A stretch of 64,000 nt of DNA from Kitasatospora xanthocidica (GCF_014656195.1 NZ_BNBY01000002.1:404351-468350); one strand, 5' to 3'. Numbered from the stretch's first letter, positions 1 to 9,591 are shown. Notes: generated from the letters alone by a model not told the origin. A program made the numbers and translations.

Positions 1-36
1 CGTGAGCCGTCCGGTGACAGCGGACGACAGACAGCG

Positions 37-77
37 AACAGATGACAGATTTCGAAATCTGAAATCTGTCATCTGTT
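37..77. repeat. Dispersed palindromic repeat, copy 1
   Basis: Perfect inverted repeat with 17-nt arms (37-53, AACAGATGACAGATTTC, and 61-77) around a 7-nt spacer, followed by degenerate direct repeats of GTCATCTGTT to about 112. It is strikingly AT-rich against the surrounding DNA. It lies just past the 3' end of the minus-strand cupin operon (last stop at 147). The same core recurs at 8683-8737, 12542-12588 and 22238-22285, always at gene 3' ends, so it may act as a bidirectional terminator or be a non-autonomous repeat element. Confidence 0.85.
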
Positions 78-146
78 CGCCGTCATCTGTTACCTGTTTT
101 CTGTCACCCGTCACCCGCGCCCTGCGCGGGCCGCCATCGGCTCCGG

Positions 147-359
147 TCAGGAAGCGGGGTCCGGAGGCTGGGCACAGGTGCCGGGCTGGCAGCCGGGCGG
201 CGGGTTCGGCCCGGGAGCCAGCGCGTTGGAGGCGCCGGACGCCGGGGAGAGGCTCGAGCAGGCATTGCGCACCGCGGTGACCGCCGCGACCGCACCTGCC
301 AGTGCGCCCGCCAGCACGCCTGCCGCACAGAACGCCTTGGTGATCGGTTTCGCCGTCAT
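147..359 (-). CDS. Short secreted/membrane-anchored Pro/Cys-containing peptide, unknown
   Basis: 70-residue protein of unknown function. The ATG at 359 is preceded by AGGAG at 8-nt spacing, a good ribosome site. The first 30 residues look like a signal or single membrane helix (basic MTAKPITK start, then an Ala/Gly/Val-rich stretch); the remaining 40 are Ser/Ala/Pro-rich and end in a Pro-rich tail with two Cys (GCQPGTCAQPP). It is the last gene of a minus-strand unit after three cupin genes, with a 52-nt gap. The context suggests a product that is exported or modified together with the cupins, but I do not recognise the family. A chance reading frame is possible at this GC content; the good ribosome site and signal-like start argue against that. 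Confidence 0.55.
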   Translation of the reverse strand: MTAKPITKAFCAAGVLAGALAGAVAAVTAVRNACSSLSPASGASNALAPGPNPPPGCQPGTCAQPPDPAS

Positions 360-411
360 GGGGTGGTCTCCTGATTCTTCCTACGGACCGATCGTGGTCG
401 ACCGGTCGCTC

Positions 412-1077
412 TCAACTCTGCGGCCGGACCCGCCCCGAGCGCATGGGCTGGACGTCCCATTCCGGTCCCGACTCGGCGCCCGGAGCGCCGATCCGGCCCA
501 GCACGACGGTGACCGGCCCGCGCGACCCGGCCCGCAGGCCGTACCGCTCCTTGGCCCGGACGTAGATGAGGTCGCCGGGGAAGACCGGCACCTCGCCGAG
601 CTCGCCGAGGAAGGCGCCGACTCCGGAGAGGACCACCAGGAAGGCGTCGGCCGCCCGCTCCTCGTACGGTCCGCAGAGGCCGCCGGGGCCGAGGTCCACG
701 GTGCCCATGTCGACCTGTCGCCAGGCGCGGGCGGGCTCCGGACCCGACCGCTGGGCCGGGACGGACTCCCGGCGCGGGGTGGGACGGACGGTGAGCACGG
801 TGGTCGGCGCGCCCCGGACGGCGGTGAGCCGCCAGCTGCTGCCGGGCCGGTGGTGCAGCGCCTCGCCCGGCGAGAGCACCCGGCCGGCCGCGGAGAGTCG
901 GCCGGACAGCACCACGGTCACCGACTCCGCCGACTCGCACGGGAGTTGGTCGACCCGGACACCGGGCGGCAGGGTCTCGACGGTCAGTCCGGCGCGGACG
1001 GAAGGCCGCTGTTCCGGGTCGATCAGCCGCCGGAAGACGGGTGCGGTGCGGGGGACGGCCGCGGGTACGACGATCAC
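412..1077 (-). CDS. Cupin-domain protein (bicupin-like)
   Basis: 221-residue protein beginning at a GTG with AGGAG 7 nt upstream. Two beta-rich halves each resemble a small cupin barrel: residues about 25-110 (VLSGRLSAAGRVLSPGEALHH) and 130-205, where FLVVLSGVGAFLGELGEVPV, then FPGDLIYV and a final strand match cupin motifs. The usual His-His-Glu metal ligands are poorly kept, so it may bind ligand without metal catalysis. Third gene of a four-gene minus-strand unit, 33 nt after the second cupin gene. The substrate cannot be inferred. Confidence 0.7.
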   Translation of the reverse strand: MIVVPAAVPRTAPVFRRLIDPEQRPSVRAGLTVETLPPGVRVDQLPCESAESVTVVLSGRLSAAGRVLSPGEALHHRPGSSWRLTAVRGAPTTVLTVRPTPRRESVPAQRSGPEPARAWRQVDMGTVDLGPGGLCGPYEERAADAFLVVLSGVGAFLGELGEVPVFPGDLIYVRAKERYGLRAGSRGPVTVVLGRIGAPGAESGPEWDVQPMRSGRVRPQS

Positions 1078-1110
1078 GGGGTGTCTCCTGGGACGGAGGG
1101 TCGGGGGGGT

Positions 1111-1521
1111 TCAGGGCCGGTCCCGGCGGGCGGCGCGGCGCCGGGCCAGGGCGGCCCGGGTGCCGGCGCTGTGCCGGGGGACGGCGAGGGTGAGACAGAG
1201 CAGTTCGGCGCCGAGCGGCCCGGCTTCGAGCTGCAGCGTCCGGCCCCTGCGGGCCAGCAGCAGATCGCCCTCGGAGGCCAGGTGGTCCGGCTCGTCCGAC
1301 AGTCGGCCGACCACGGCGGCGCCGCGCAGCACGTGCAGGACGGTCTCGGCGTCGGGCCGGCCGGTCAGCACGTGGTGGGCGCCCGGGCTCAGCCGCAGGT
1401 GGTCGAAGGCCTCGCAGGCGCTGGCGAGCATCGAGCGACGGGCCAGCGAGCGGATCCGGACGCGTTCGCCGTTCGGGCCGAGGACGACCATGGCGGCGCC
1501 GGTGTCGGTGGTGACGATCAT
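1111..1521 (-). CDS. Small cupin-like protein
   Basis: 136-residue protein starting at ATG 1521, which overlaps the stop of the preceding gene as ATGA, with GGAG upstream, so translational coupling is likely. The sequence is a run of short beta strands with Gly turns (HHVLTGRPDAETVLHVLRG, DEPDHLASEGDLLLARRG) typical of a single cupin barrel, with a basic Arg-rich C-terminus. Canonical metal ligands are not clear. Its function is unknown; it is probably a partner of the two flanking cupin proteins, with which it may form a hetero-oligomer. Confidence 0.65.
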   Translation of the reverse strand: MIVTTDTGAAMVVLGPNGERVRIRSLARRSMLASACEAFDHLRLSPGAHHVLTGRPDAETVLHVLRGAAVVGRLSDEPDHLASEGDLLLARRGRTLQLEAGPLGAELLCLTLAVPRHSAGTRAALARRRAARRDRP

Positions 1522-1967
1522 GCGGGTTCATCTCCGCTCGGTGAGGCGGGGCGGCCGGCGGGGACGGCCAGGACGGCGTGGAAGTACTCCATCCCGGCGG
1601 TGCCGGCGGTGAGGACGGTCCGGGTGCCGAGGGGCAGGACGACGGCGGTGCCCTCCACGAGGGGGATGCCGGCGTCGCGCGGCTCGGGGTCGCGCGGCTC
1701 GGCGTCGCGCGGGTCGGTGTCGTCCGGCGAGGCGTCGCGCGGCGAGGCGTCCGGTGCGGGGTCCCGCCGGACCGCGTGTTCGGGCGGCTCGGCGAGACCG
1801 GAGCCGGCGGTCACGTAGAGCGCGTGCTCGACGCCGTCGGCGGCCACCTCGGTGCTGTGACCCGGTTCGAGCCGCTGCAGACCGACGCCGCGCAGCGGCC
1901 CCGCGAGCAGTCGGCCGGGGTCGACGGCGCCGCGTCGGCGGAGATCGGTGATGACGGTGCCCGGCAT
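1518..1967 (-). CDS. Cupin-like protein, first gene of the three-cupin operon
   Basis: 149-residue protein. I place the start at ATG 1967 (MPGTVITDLRR) because GGAAGGAG stands 8 nt upstream; an upstream in-frame ATG at 2048 lacks a ribosome site. Cupin-like strands lie before (VGLQRLEPGHSTEVAADG) and after (IPLVEGTAVVLPLGTRTVL) a low-complexity insertion of repeated Arg-Asp-Ala/Pro-Glu-Pro units (residues about 75-105), encoded by a degenerate short repeat near 1675-1755. The insertion sits where a cupin inter-motif loop would be, so length polymorphism between strains is likely. It leads a four-gene unit; the 328-bp gap to the divergent gene at 2296 should hold the promoter. Confidence 0.65.
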   Translation of the reverse strand: MPGTVITDLRRRGAVDPGRLLAGPLRGVGLQRLEPGHSTEVAADGVEHALYVTAGSGLAEPPEHAVRRDPAPDASPRDASPDDTDPRDAEPRDPEPRDAGIPLVEGTAVVLPLGTRTVLTAGTAGMEYFHAVLAVPAGRPASPSGDEPA

Positions 1968-2295
1968 GTCGGGCGCTCCTTCCGGTGGCCGGCGGGCCCT
2001 GCGGTCCGCCTCTGTGACCAACCGTGCGCCGCCCGCTGTCCCGGCCACACGGGGGTTCCGTCCCGTCCTGCTCCCGGCGTGATCCCGGCCCGATCCCGGG
2101 CCCGCCCGGGCCCTGCCGGTCCGGTCCCGGGTCGGGCCCGGGTCGGGCCCACCCGCTGTCCCGGGCGTTCCGCTCCTGCTCGGGACCCGGCCCGACGCCC
2201 TGCCGGGGACGCCCCCAGGGGTCCGCCCACCGCCCGCTCAGGCCGACGGAACGGCCCCGCCCGGAACGACGTACGGTGGAACCGGAGGCCGTGTC
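1968..2295. other. Divergent intergenic region (328 bp)
   Basis: Gap between the minus-strand cupin operon and the plus-strand phosphoribosyltransferase/hydrolase gene. It is uniformly G/C-rich with repeated CGGGCCC/GTCCCGGG words around 2085-2165. It must contain both promoters, but I cannot pick a convincing -35/-10 pair apart from a weak TACGGT about 20 nt before the plus-strand start. No RNA structure or small gene stands out. Confidence 0.5.
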
Positions 2296-3732
2296 ATGCA
2301 CGTCACCGGAACCCACTTCACCCCCTTCGCCGACCGCACCGACGCCGGCCGACGGCTGGCCGCACTCCTCGGCCACCTGGGCGGCCCCGACACCGTCGTC
2401 GTGGCGCTGCCGAGGGGCGGGGTCCCGGTGGCCGCCGAGGTGGCCCAGGCGCTCGACGCCCCGCTGGACATCTGCGTGATCCGCAAGCTCGGCGTGCCGT
2501 ACCAGCCCGAGCTGGGCATGGGGGCGATCGGCGAGGACGGGGTCCGGGTGCTGAACGAGCAGGTCATCCGGCTCGCGTCGGTCAGCGACGCCCAGCTGGC
2601 CGGGGTGGAGCGGCGTGAGCGCACCGAACTGGAGCGCCGGGCCCGCCGCTACCGGGGCGACCGCCCGCCCGCGGACGTGCGCGGTCGCACGGTGGTCGTG
2701 GTGGACGACGGCATCGCCACCGGCTCCACCGCCCGGGCGGCCTGCCGGATCGTCCGGGAGCGGGGCGCGGCCCGGGTGGTGCTGGCCGTGCCGGTGGCTC
2801 CCCCGGACTGGACCGACCGCCTGGCGGAGGTCGCCGACGAACTGGTCTGCGTCGACACGCCGTCCCCGTTCTTCGCGATCGGCGAGTTCTACGCCGACTT
2901 CTCGCAGACCGGGGACGAGGAGGTGCTGCGACTGCTCGCCGAGGCCCGGGAGCGGGAGCGGGACCGGAAACAGCGGAACCAGCGGGACCGGAAGAGCGGC
3001 CGGGCCCGCGGAGACCCGACCGCCGCCACCCCGGTCGACCGCGAGCTGGTGCTGACCGCCGGCGGGGTCCGCCTCGCGGGCCGGCTGACCGTGCCGGCCG
3101 GCGCGCTCGGCGTCGTGGTCTTCGCGCACGGCAGCGGCAGCGGGCGGCGCAGCCCGCGCAACCGGTACGTGGCCGAGCAGCTGAACCGGGCCGGGCTGGC
3201 CACGCTGCTGTTCGACCTGCTCACCGAGGCCGAGGAGCCGGACCGGCGCAAGGTGTTCGACGTGGGACTGCTGGGCTCCCGGCTGACCGCCGTCGCCCGC
3301 CACCTGGGCGCCGGCGCCGACTCCGCCTCTGCATCAAGGCCTGATCCCGATGTCGACGGCGTCCCGGAGACCCGCCACCTGCCGCTGGGCCTGTTCGGCG
3401 CCAGCACCGGCGCCGCCGCCGCGCTGCACACCGCCGCCGAGCTGGGCCCGGCCGTACGCGCGGTGGTCTCCCGGGGCGGCCGCCCGGACCTCGCCGGGTC
3501 CGAGGTCCTGGCGCGGGTGAGCGCCCCGACCCTGCTCGTCGTCGGTTCGCTGGACACCACCGTCCTGGACCTCAACCGGCGGGCCGGAAGCAGGCTGCGC
3601 TGCGAGAGTGAACTGGCGGTGGTGCCCCGCGCGACCCACCTCTTCGAGGAGCCCGGAACCCTCGACCAGGTCGCTGAGCTGGCCCGGAACTGGTTCCTGC
3701 GACACCTCCCAGAACCGGTTCCGCGGCCGTGA
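2296..3732 (+). CDS. Phosphoribosyltransferase / alpha-beta hydrolase fusion protein
   Basis: 478-residue two-domain protein. Residues 1-220 are a type-I phosphoribosyltransferase-like domain with the PRPP-binding loop VVVVDDGIATGST near 133-147 and LPRGGVPVA near the N-terminus. Residues about 250-475 are an alpha/beta hydrolase of dienelactone-hydrolase type, with oxyanion-region VVVFAHGSGSG, nucleophile elbow GASTG near 368 and a late catalytic His in ATHLFEE. A charged, Arg/Glu-rich linker (about 222-240) joins them. Start ATG 2296 has GGAGG 7 nt upstream. The physiological substrate is unknown; the fusion suggests a nucleoside or base phosphoribosyl transfer coupled to ester or thioester hydrolysis, which is inference. 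No operon partner is visible. Confidence 0.85.
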   Translation: MHVTGTHFTPFADRTDAGRRLAALLGHLGGPDTVVVALPRGGVPVAAEVAQALDAPLDICVIRKLGVPYQPELGMGAIGEDGVRVLNEQVIRLASVSDAQLAGVERRERTELERRARRYRGDRPPADVRGRTVVVVDDGIATGSTARAACRIVRERGAARVVLAVPVAPPDWTDRLAEVADELVCVDTPSPFFAIGEFYADFSQTGDEEVLRLLAEARERERDRKQRNQRDRKSGRARGDPTAATPVDRELVLTAGGVRLAGRLTVPAGALGVVVFAHGSGSGRRSPRNRYVAEQLNRAGLATLLFDLLTEAEEPDRRKVFDVGLLGSRLTAVARHLGAGADSASASRPDPDVDGVPETRHLPLGLFGASTGAAAALHTAAELGPAVRAVVSRGGRPDLAGSEVLARVSAPTLLVVGSLDTTVLDLNRRAGSRLRCESELAVVPRATHLFEEPGTLDQVAELARNWFLRHLPEPVPRP

Positions 3733-3780
3733 AACCACCGGACGGCCACCGGAGGACAGCCGAAGGACCGCCGAAGCGGA

Positions 3781-3829
3781 TTGCGCAGACTTCGGGCGTC
3801 GCCCTCGATCGGCAGCACATTTTGCGCAG
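3781..3829. promoter_or_regulatory. Two TTGCGCAG direct repeats upstream of hpd (candidate operator)
   Basis: TTGCGCAG occurs at 3781-3788 and 3822-3829, 41 bp apart (about four helical turns), in the unusually AT-rich leader of the tyrosine catabolic operon. The word resembles the TTGCGCA half-site bound by actinomycete Lrp/AsnC regulators, which often sense amino acids. The match is by eye only, and IclR-type regulation, known for hpd in some streptomycetes, is an alternative. Confidence 0.35.
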
Positions 3830-3874
3830 TGCAGGACGGCAAACGCCGATCAGCTTGTACACATTGAGCAGTGA

Positions 3875-5218
<1,344 letters not shown>

Positions 5219-5260
5219 TCGTCGGAGAGCTCTGACGAACGGTCGAGGAGGACCACGGAG

Positions 5261-6463
5261 ATGGCGTACTACCGGCAGCTGGGCAGCATCCCGCCCAAGC
5301 GGCACACCCAGCACCGCACCCCCGAAGGCGGGCTTTACTACGAGGAGTTGATGGGCGAGGAGGGGTTCTCCTCGGACTCCTCCCTGCTCTACCACCGGGG
5401 CATCCCCTCGGCGGTGGTCAACGCGGTGCCCTGGGAGCTGCCGGACCAGTCCACGGTGCCCAACCACCCGCTGCTCCCCCGCCACCTCAAGCTGCACGAA
5501 CTGTTCGCGGGCCAGGAGTGGAAGTCCGCGGACGTGGTGGGCAGCCGTCGGCTGGTCCTCGGCAACGGCGACGTGCGGATCTCGTACGTCGCCGCCGGGG
5601 CCCCCAGCGAGCTCTACCGCAACGGACTCGGCGACGAGTGCGTGTACGTGGAGTCCGGCACCGGCACGGTCGAGACCGTCTTCGGCTCGATCGAGGTCGG
5701 CCAGGGCGACTACGTGATCATCCCGCGCGCCACCACCCACCGCTGGGTGCCGACCGGTGACGAGCCGCTGCGCGCGTACTGCATCGAGGCGAACAGCCAC
5801 ATCACCCCGGTGAAGCGGTACCTGTCCAAGTACGGGCAGCTGCTGGAGCACGCGCCGTACTGCGAGCGGGACTTCCGCGGACCGGTCGGCCCGCTGCTGG
5901 TCGACGCCCCCGGGGACGTCGACGTGCTGGTCAAGCACCGCGGCCCGCAGGGGATCTCGGGCACCCGCTACACCGTGCCGCACCACCCCTTCGACGTGGT
6001 CGGCTGGGACGGCTGCCTGTACCCGTACGCCTTCAACATCAGCGACTTCGAACCGATCACCGGCCGGATCCACCAGCCTCCGCCGGCCCACCAGGTGTTC
6101 GAGGGCAACAACTTCGTGATCTGCAACTTCGTCCCGCGCAAGGTGGACTACCACCCGCTGTCGATCCCGGTGCCGTACTACCACGCCAACGTGGACAGCG
6201 ACGAGGTCATGTTCTACTGCGGCGGCGACTACGCGGCGCGCAAGGGCTCGGGCATCGCCCAGGGCTCGATCTCGCTGCACCCCGGCGGGCACACCCACGG
6301 GCCGCAGCCGGGCGCGTACGAGCGCAGCATCGGCGCGGAGTTCTTCGACGAGCTCGCCGTCATGGTGGACACCTTCCGCCCGCTGGAGCTCGGCGAGGGC
6401 GGCCGGGCCAGCGAGGACGGCAACTACGCCTGGACCTGGGCCGGTCGGGGGCCCGGGCGATGA
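5261..6463 (+). CDS. hmgA: Homogentisate 1,2-dioxygenase
   Basis: 400 residues; cleaves the ring of homogentisate to maleylacetoacetate with a mononuclear Fe(II). It belongs to the cupin-fold homogentisate dioxygenase family. The conserved C-terminal metal and active-site segment is present (PHHPFDVVGWDGCLYPYAF; YHANVDSDEVMFYCGGDY; GGHTHGPQPGAYERS). GAGGAGG precedes the ATG. The stop overlaps the next start as ATGA, so the following gene is translationally coupled and presumably acts in the same pathway. Confidence 0.96.
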   Translation: MAYYRQLGSIPPKRHTQHRTPEGGLYYEELMGEEGFSSDSSLLYHRGIPSAVVNAVPWELPDQSTVPNHPLLPRHLKLHELFAGQEWKSADVVGSRRLVLGNGDVRISYVAAGAPSELYRNGLGDECVYVESGTGTVETVFGSIEVGQGDYVIIPRATTHRWVPTGDEPLRAYCIEANSHITPVKRYLSKYGQLLEHAPYCERDFRGPVGPLLVDAPGDVDVLVKHRGPQGISGTRYTVPHHPFDVVGWDGCLYPYAFNISDFEPITGRIHQPPPAHQVFEGNNFVICNFVPRKVDYHPLSIPVPYYHANVDSDEVMFYCGGDYAARKGSGIAQGSISLHPGGHTHGPQPGAYERSIGAEFFDELAVMVDTFRPLELGEGGRASEDGNYAWTWAGRGPGR

Positions 6464-7413
6464 GCGAACTGCCTCCGGGGGGCGCGGTCCCCGAGCTGTT
6501 CCGCGGGCTCTTCGACGACGCGGCGGTGTTCCCGCCCGGGAACCTGCCGGTCGCCGACGCGGTGCCCGCGCACCTCGTCCACCGCGCGGCCTGGTACGCC
6601 GAGGCGGTCGGCCCGCTCCTCTGCGGGGCGGGCCGGCTGGGCGAGTTGGCCGCGGCGACGTCCGGCGACGCGGTGGCGTCCGGCGGCACGGCGACGTCCG
6701 GCGGCACGGCGACGTCCGGCGGCACGGCGGGGGCGGGCGGCGCAGCGGGGGCGGGCGGCGCGCCGCTCAGGATCGGGCTGGTGCTGCCGGGGGGCAGCGC
6801 CGAGCTCGCACCGGCGCTCGCCGCCGCCGCGCCGTTCGACCTGGCCGGCGTCGAACTGGCCACCCGGGACGCCGCCGAGGCGATCGCCGAGCTGGACCGG
6901 CTGCTGCCGCCGCACGTCCCGGCCGCCGTCGAGCTGCCGCGCGAACTCCTGCGCGGGGACGGGCTCGACGCCGTCCTGGACGCCCTGGTGGACAGCCCGT
7001 ACCGGGCGAAGTTCCGCACCGGCGGGCTGGTCGCCGAGGCGTTCCCGGACGAGGCGGAGCTGGCCGCCTTCCTCACCGGCTGCGCGCAGCGCGGACTCCC
7101 GTACAAGTGCACGGCCGGGCTGCACAACGCCGTCCGGCACACCGACCCGGAGACCGGCTTCGAGCACCACGGCTTCCTGAACGTGCTGCTGGCCGCGCAA
7201 GAGACCGACCCGGCGACAGCAGTGACGGTGCTCGCGGAGCGCGACGGCGAGGCCCTGGCCAAGGCGGTGCGTGCACTGACGGATCGCCAGGTTACCGTGA
7301 TCCGCAACTCGTTCACCGCGTTCGGCACCTGCAGCATCGCCGAACCCCTGGGCGACCTGGCCGCGCTCGGCCTGCTGTCGTCGCCCGCTCCACAGCACCA
7401 GGAGGACCGTTGA
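6460..7413 (+). CDS. Uncharacterised protein of the homogentisate operon (maleylacetoacetate-isomerase slot)
   Basis: 317 residues, no family I can name with certainty. It overlaps hmgA by ATGA and fahA by TTGA, so all three are made in step. Alternating hydrophobic strands and helices (LRIGLVLPGG; DLAGVELATRDAAEAIAEL; AAVELPREL; AKFRTGGL; LPYKCTAGLHNAVRH) resemble a TIM-barrel-like fold, with conserved-looking His/Cys/Lys in YKCTAGLHNAVRH. Residues about 68-100 are a Gly/Ala/Thr-rich insert encoded by three near-identical 18-bp tandem repeats (about 6680-6730). The pathway needs maleylacetoacetate-to-fumarylacetoacetate isomerisation, no glutathione-S-transferase-zeta gene is present, and actinomycetes lack glutathione. 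This protein could be a non-homologous isomerase; that is inference from position only. Confidence 0.85.
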   Translation: MSELPPGGAVPELFRGLFDDAAVFPPGNLPVADAVPAHLVHRAAWYAEAVGPLLCGAGRLGELAAATSGDAVASGGTATSGGTATSGGTAGAGGAAGAGGAPLRIGLVLPGGSAELAPALAAAAPFDLAGVELATRDAAEAIAELDRLLPPHVPAAVELPRELLRGDGLDAVLDALVDSPYRAKFRTGGLVAEAFPDEAELAAFLTGCAQRGLPYKCTAGLHNAVRHTDPETGFEHHGFLNVLLAAQETDPATAVTVLAERDGEALAKAVRALTDRQVTVIRNSFTAFGTCSIAEPLGDLAALGLLSSPAPQHQEDR

Positions 7414-8630
7414 CCACCCCCCGCAGCTGGCTCGCCAGCGCCCAGGACTCGCCGTTCGGCGTGCACAACCTGCCATACGGCGTCTTCACCGCCGCCGACC
7501 GGCCCGGGCGGCGCCGGATCGGCGTGCGCGTCGGGGACTTCGTGCTGGACGCCGGGGCGGCCGCCCACGCGGCCGGCGCGCCCTCCGTCCTACTGGACGC
7601 CGATTCGCTCAACCCGCTGATGGCGGCCGGGCGTCCGGTCTGGACCCGGGTGCGGGCGGACCTCACCAGCTGGCTCACCGACGAGTCCTTCCGCGAGGCG
7701 CTGTCCCCGGCGCTGCTGCCGGTGGCGGACGTCGAACTGCACCTGCCGTTCGAGGTCGCCGACTACGTGGACTTCTACGCCTCCGAGCACCACGCCACCA
7801 ACCTGGGCCGGATCTTCCGCCCGGGCTCGGAGCCGCTCACGCCCAACTGGAAGCACCTGCCGATCGGTTACCACGGGCGGGCGGGCACCGTCGTGGTCTC
7901 CGGCACGCCGGTGGTGCGGCCGCACGGACAGCGCAAGGCGCCCGCCGACCCGGCGCCGAGCTTCGGGCCCACCCGCCGGCTGGACATCGAGGCCGAGGTC
8001 GGCTTCGTCGTCGGCAGGCCGTCGGTGCTGGGCGAGCCGGTCGCGCTGGACGGCTTCCCCGAGCACGTGTTCGGCGTCTGCCTGCTCAACGACTGGTCGG
8101 CGCGCGACATCCAGGCCTGGGAGTACGTGCCGCTCGGCCCGTTCCTCGGCAAGTCCTTCGCCACCTCGATCTCGCCGTGGATCGTCCCGCTGGACGCCCT
8201 GCAGCACGCCCGGGTCACGCCGCCGCACCGCGACGTCGAGCCGCTGGCGTACCTGGACGACCGGGACGGCGAGCCGTGGGGCCTGGACCTGGCGATGGAG
8301 GTCCGGCTGAACGGGCACCTGGTCTCCCGTCCGCCGTTCGCCACCATGTACTGGACGGCGCAGCAGCAGCTGACCCACATGACCGTCAACGGCGCCTCGC
8401 TGCGCACCGGCGACCTGTTCGCCTCGGGCACGGTCAGCGGGCCGGAGCCGGACACCCGGGGCGCGCTGATCGAGCTGACCTGGAACGGCGAGGAGCCGCT
8501 GAAGCTGGCGGACGGGACGACCCGGACGTTCCTGGAGGACGGGGACGAGGTCGTCATCACCGCCACCGCGCCCGGCCCGGACGGCGTCGTGGTCGGGTTC
8601 GGCGAGGTGACCGGCCGGGTGCGGGGGTAG
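7410..8630 (+). CDS. fahA: Fumarylacetoacetase
   Basis: 406 residues; hydrolyses fumarylacetoacetate to fumarate and acetoacetate, the last step of homogentisate degradation. Family hallmarks are seen: DFYASEHHATNLGRIFRP, the GRAGTVVVSG strand, the metal-binding segment around DIEAEVGFVVG, and NDWSARDIQAWEYVPLGPFL. The start is a TTG at 7410, inside the upstream stop (TTGA) and preceded by GGAGG; the first residues are then (M)TTPRSWLASAQDSPFG, matching the family N-terminus. Transcription probably ends at the palindromic repeat at 8683-8737. Confidence 0.95.
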   Translation: MTTPRSWLASAQDSPFGVHNLPYGVFTAADRPGRRRIGVRVGDFVLDAGAAAHAAGAPSVLLDADSLNPLMAAGRPVWTRVRADLTSWLTDESFREALSPALLPVADVELHLPFEVADYVDFYASEHHATNLGRIFRPGSEPLTPNWKHLPIGYHGRAGTVVVSGTPVVRPHGQRKAPADPAPSFGPTRRLDIEAEVGFVVGRPSVLGEPVALDGFPEHVFGVCLLNDWSARDIQAWEYVPLGPFLGKSFATSISPWIVPLDALQHARVTPPHRDVEPLAYLDDRDGEPWGLDLAMEVRLNGHLVSRPPFATMYWTAQQQLTHMTVNGASLRTGDLFASGTVSGPEPDTRGALIELTWNGEEPLKLADGTTRTFLEDGDEVVITATAPGPDGVVVGFGEVTGRVRG

Positions 8631-8682
8631 GGAACGCCTCCGTACCGGGGTGGCTCCCCGAGCGCGGGAACGGATGACAGAT

Positions 8683-8737
8683 GACAAATGACAGATGACA
8701 GATTTCAGATGTTGAAATCTGTCAGCTGTCATTTGTC
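8683..8737. repeat. Dispersed palindromic repeat, copy 2
   Basis: 25-nt arms (8683-8707 and 8713-8737) with one mismatch and a 5-nt loop GATGT, preceded by extra ATGACA direct repeats. It lies exactly between two convergent genes, fahA (ends 8630) and the minus-strand dehydrogenase (ends 8782). It could form a very stable hairpin in either transcript. It belongs to the same family as copies 1, 3 and 4. Confidence 0.88.
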
Positions 8738-8781
8738 ATTCCCGCCGAGCCCTTGAGGCCCCGAGGCCTCGGCGCCTCCGC

Positions 8782-9555
8782 CTACAGCCCCGCGCCTCCC
8801 GTGGCGTCGATGACCCGCCCGGTCACCCAGCGCGCGTCGTCGGAGGCCAGGAACGCGACGATGTCCGCGATGTCCTCCGGCTGTCCGACCCGCCCGAGCG
8901 CCGCGACCGAGGCCGCGTAGGCCTCCGCCTCCGCGTTGCCGCGCAGCCAGCCGGCGTTGACGTCGGTGTCCACGATCCCGGGCGCGACCGAGTTCACGGT
9001 GATCCCGCGCGGCCCGAGCTGCTTGGCGAGGTTGAGCGTGAAGGTGTCCAGGGCCCCCTTGGTCGCGCCGTAGGCGATGAGCTCCGGCATGGCCAGCCGG
9101 GCCGCGCCGCTGGAGATGTTGATGATCCGGCCGCCGTCCCGCAGCCGCTCCAGCCCGTGCCGCACCACGAAGAACGGCGCGCGGACGTTGACGGCGAACA
9201 CCTCGTCGAACTCCTCCTCGGTCAGCGACTCGAGGCCCGAGCCGCGCCCGATCCCGGCGTTGTTCACGATGACGTCCACGCCGCCGTCCGACGCGTGCGC
9301 CCCGATCCCGGCGTCGAAGGCCTTCCACAGCGCGGCCGCGTCGCCGTGCCGGCCGAGTTCGGCCCGCAGCGCGAACGCCCGGCCGCCGTCGGCGCGGATG
9401 CCCGCGACCACCTCGTCCGCCGCCGCCTCGTCGCGGGCGTAGCCGACCGCGACGGTGGCGCCGTCCCGCCCGAGCCGGCGGGCGATCGCCCGGCCGATCC
9501 CCCTGCTGCCGCCCGTAACCAGCGCCGTCCTGCCCCGAAGTCCGTACGCACCCAT
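8782..9555 (-). CDS. Short-chain dehydrogenase/reductase (SDR)
   Basis: 257-residue classical SDR. The N-terminal cofactor motif TGGSRGIG (about 14-21), NNAG (about 100), catalytic Ser in INISSGAAR, and Tyr-x-x-x-Lys in AYGATKGALD are all present, so it should be an active NAD(P)-dependent oxidoreductase; the C-terminal GRVIDATGG is typical. The substrate is unknown. The ATG has AAGGGGG 7 nt upstream. It is divergent from a TetR regulator across a 101-bp gap that carries two operator-like palindromes, so it is very likely that regulator's target. Confidence 0.92.
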   Translation of the reverse strand: MGAYGLRGRTALVTGGSRGIGRAIARRLGRDGATVAVGYARDEAAADEVVAGIRADGGRAFALRAELGRHGDAAALWKAFDAGIGAHASDGGVDVIVNNAGIGRGSGLESLTEEEFDEVFAVNVRAPFFVVRHGLERLRDGGRIINISSGAARLAMPELIAYGATKGALDTFTLNLAKQLGPRGITVNSVAPGIVDTDVNAGWLRGNAEAEAYAASVAALGRVGQPEDIADIVAFLASDDARWVTGRVIDATGGAGL

Positions 9556-9591
9556 GGCGGTGCCCCCTTCTACTGCCTTCCCCGATGATTG

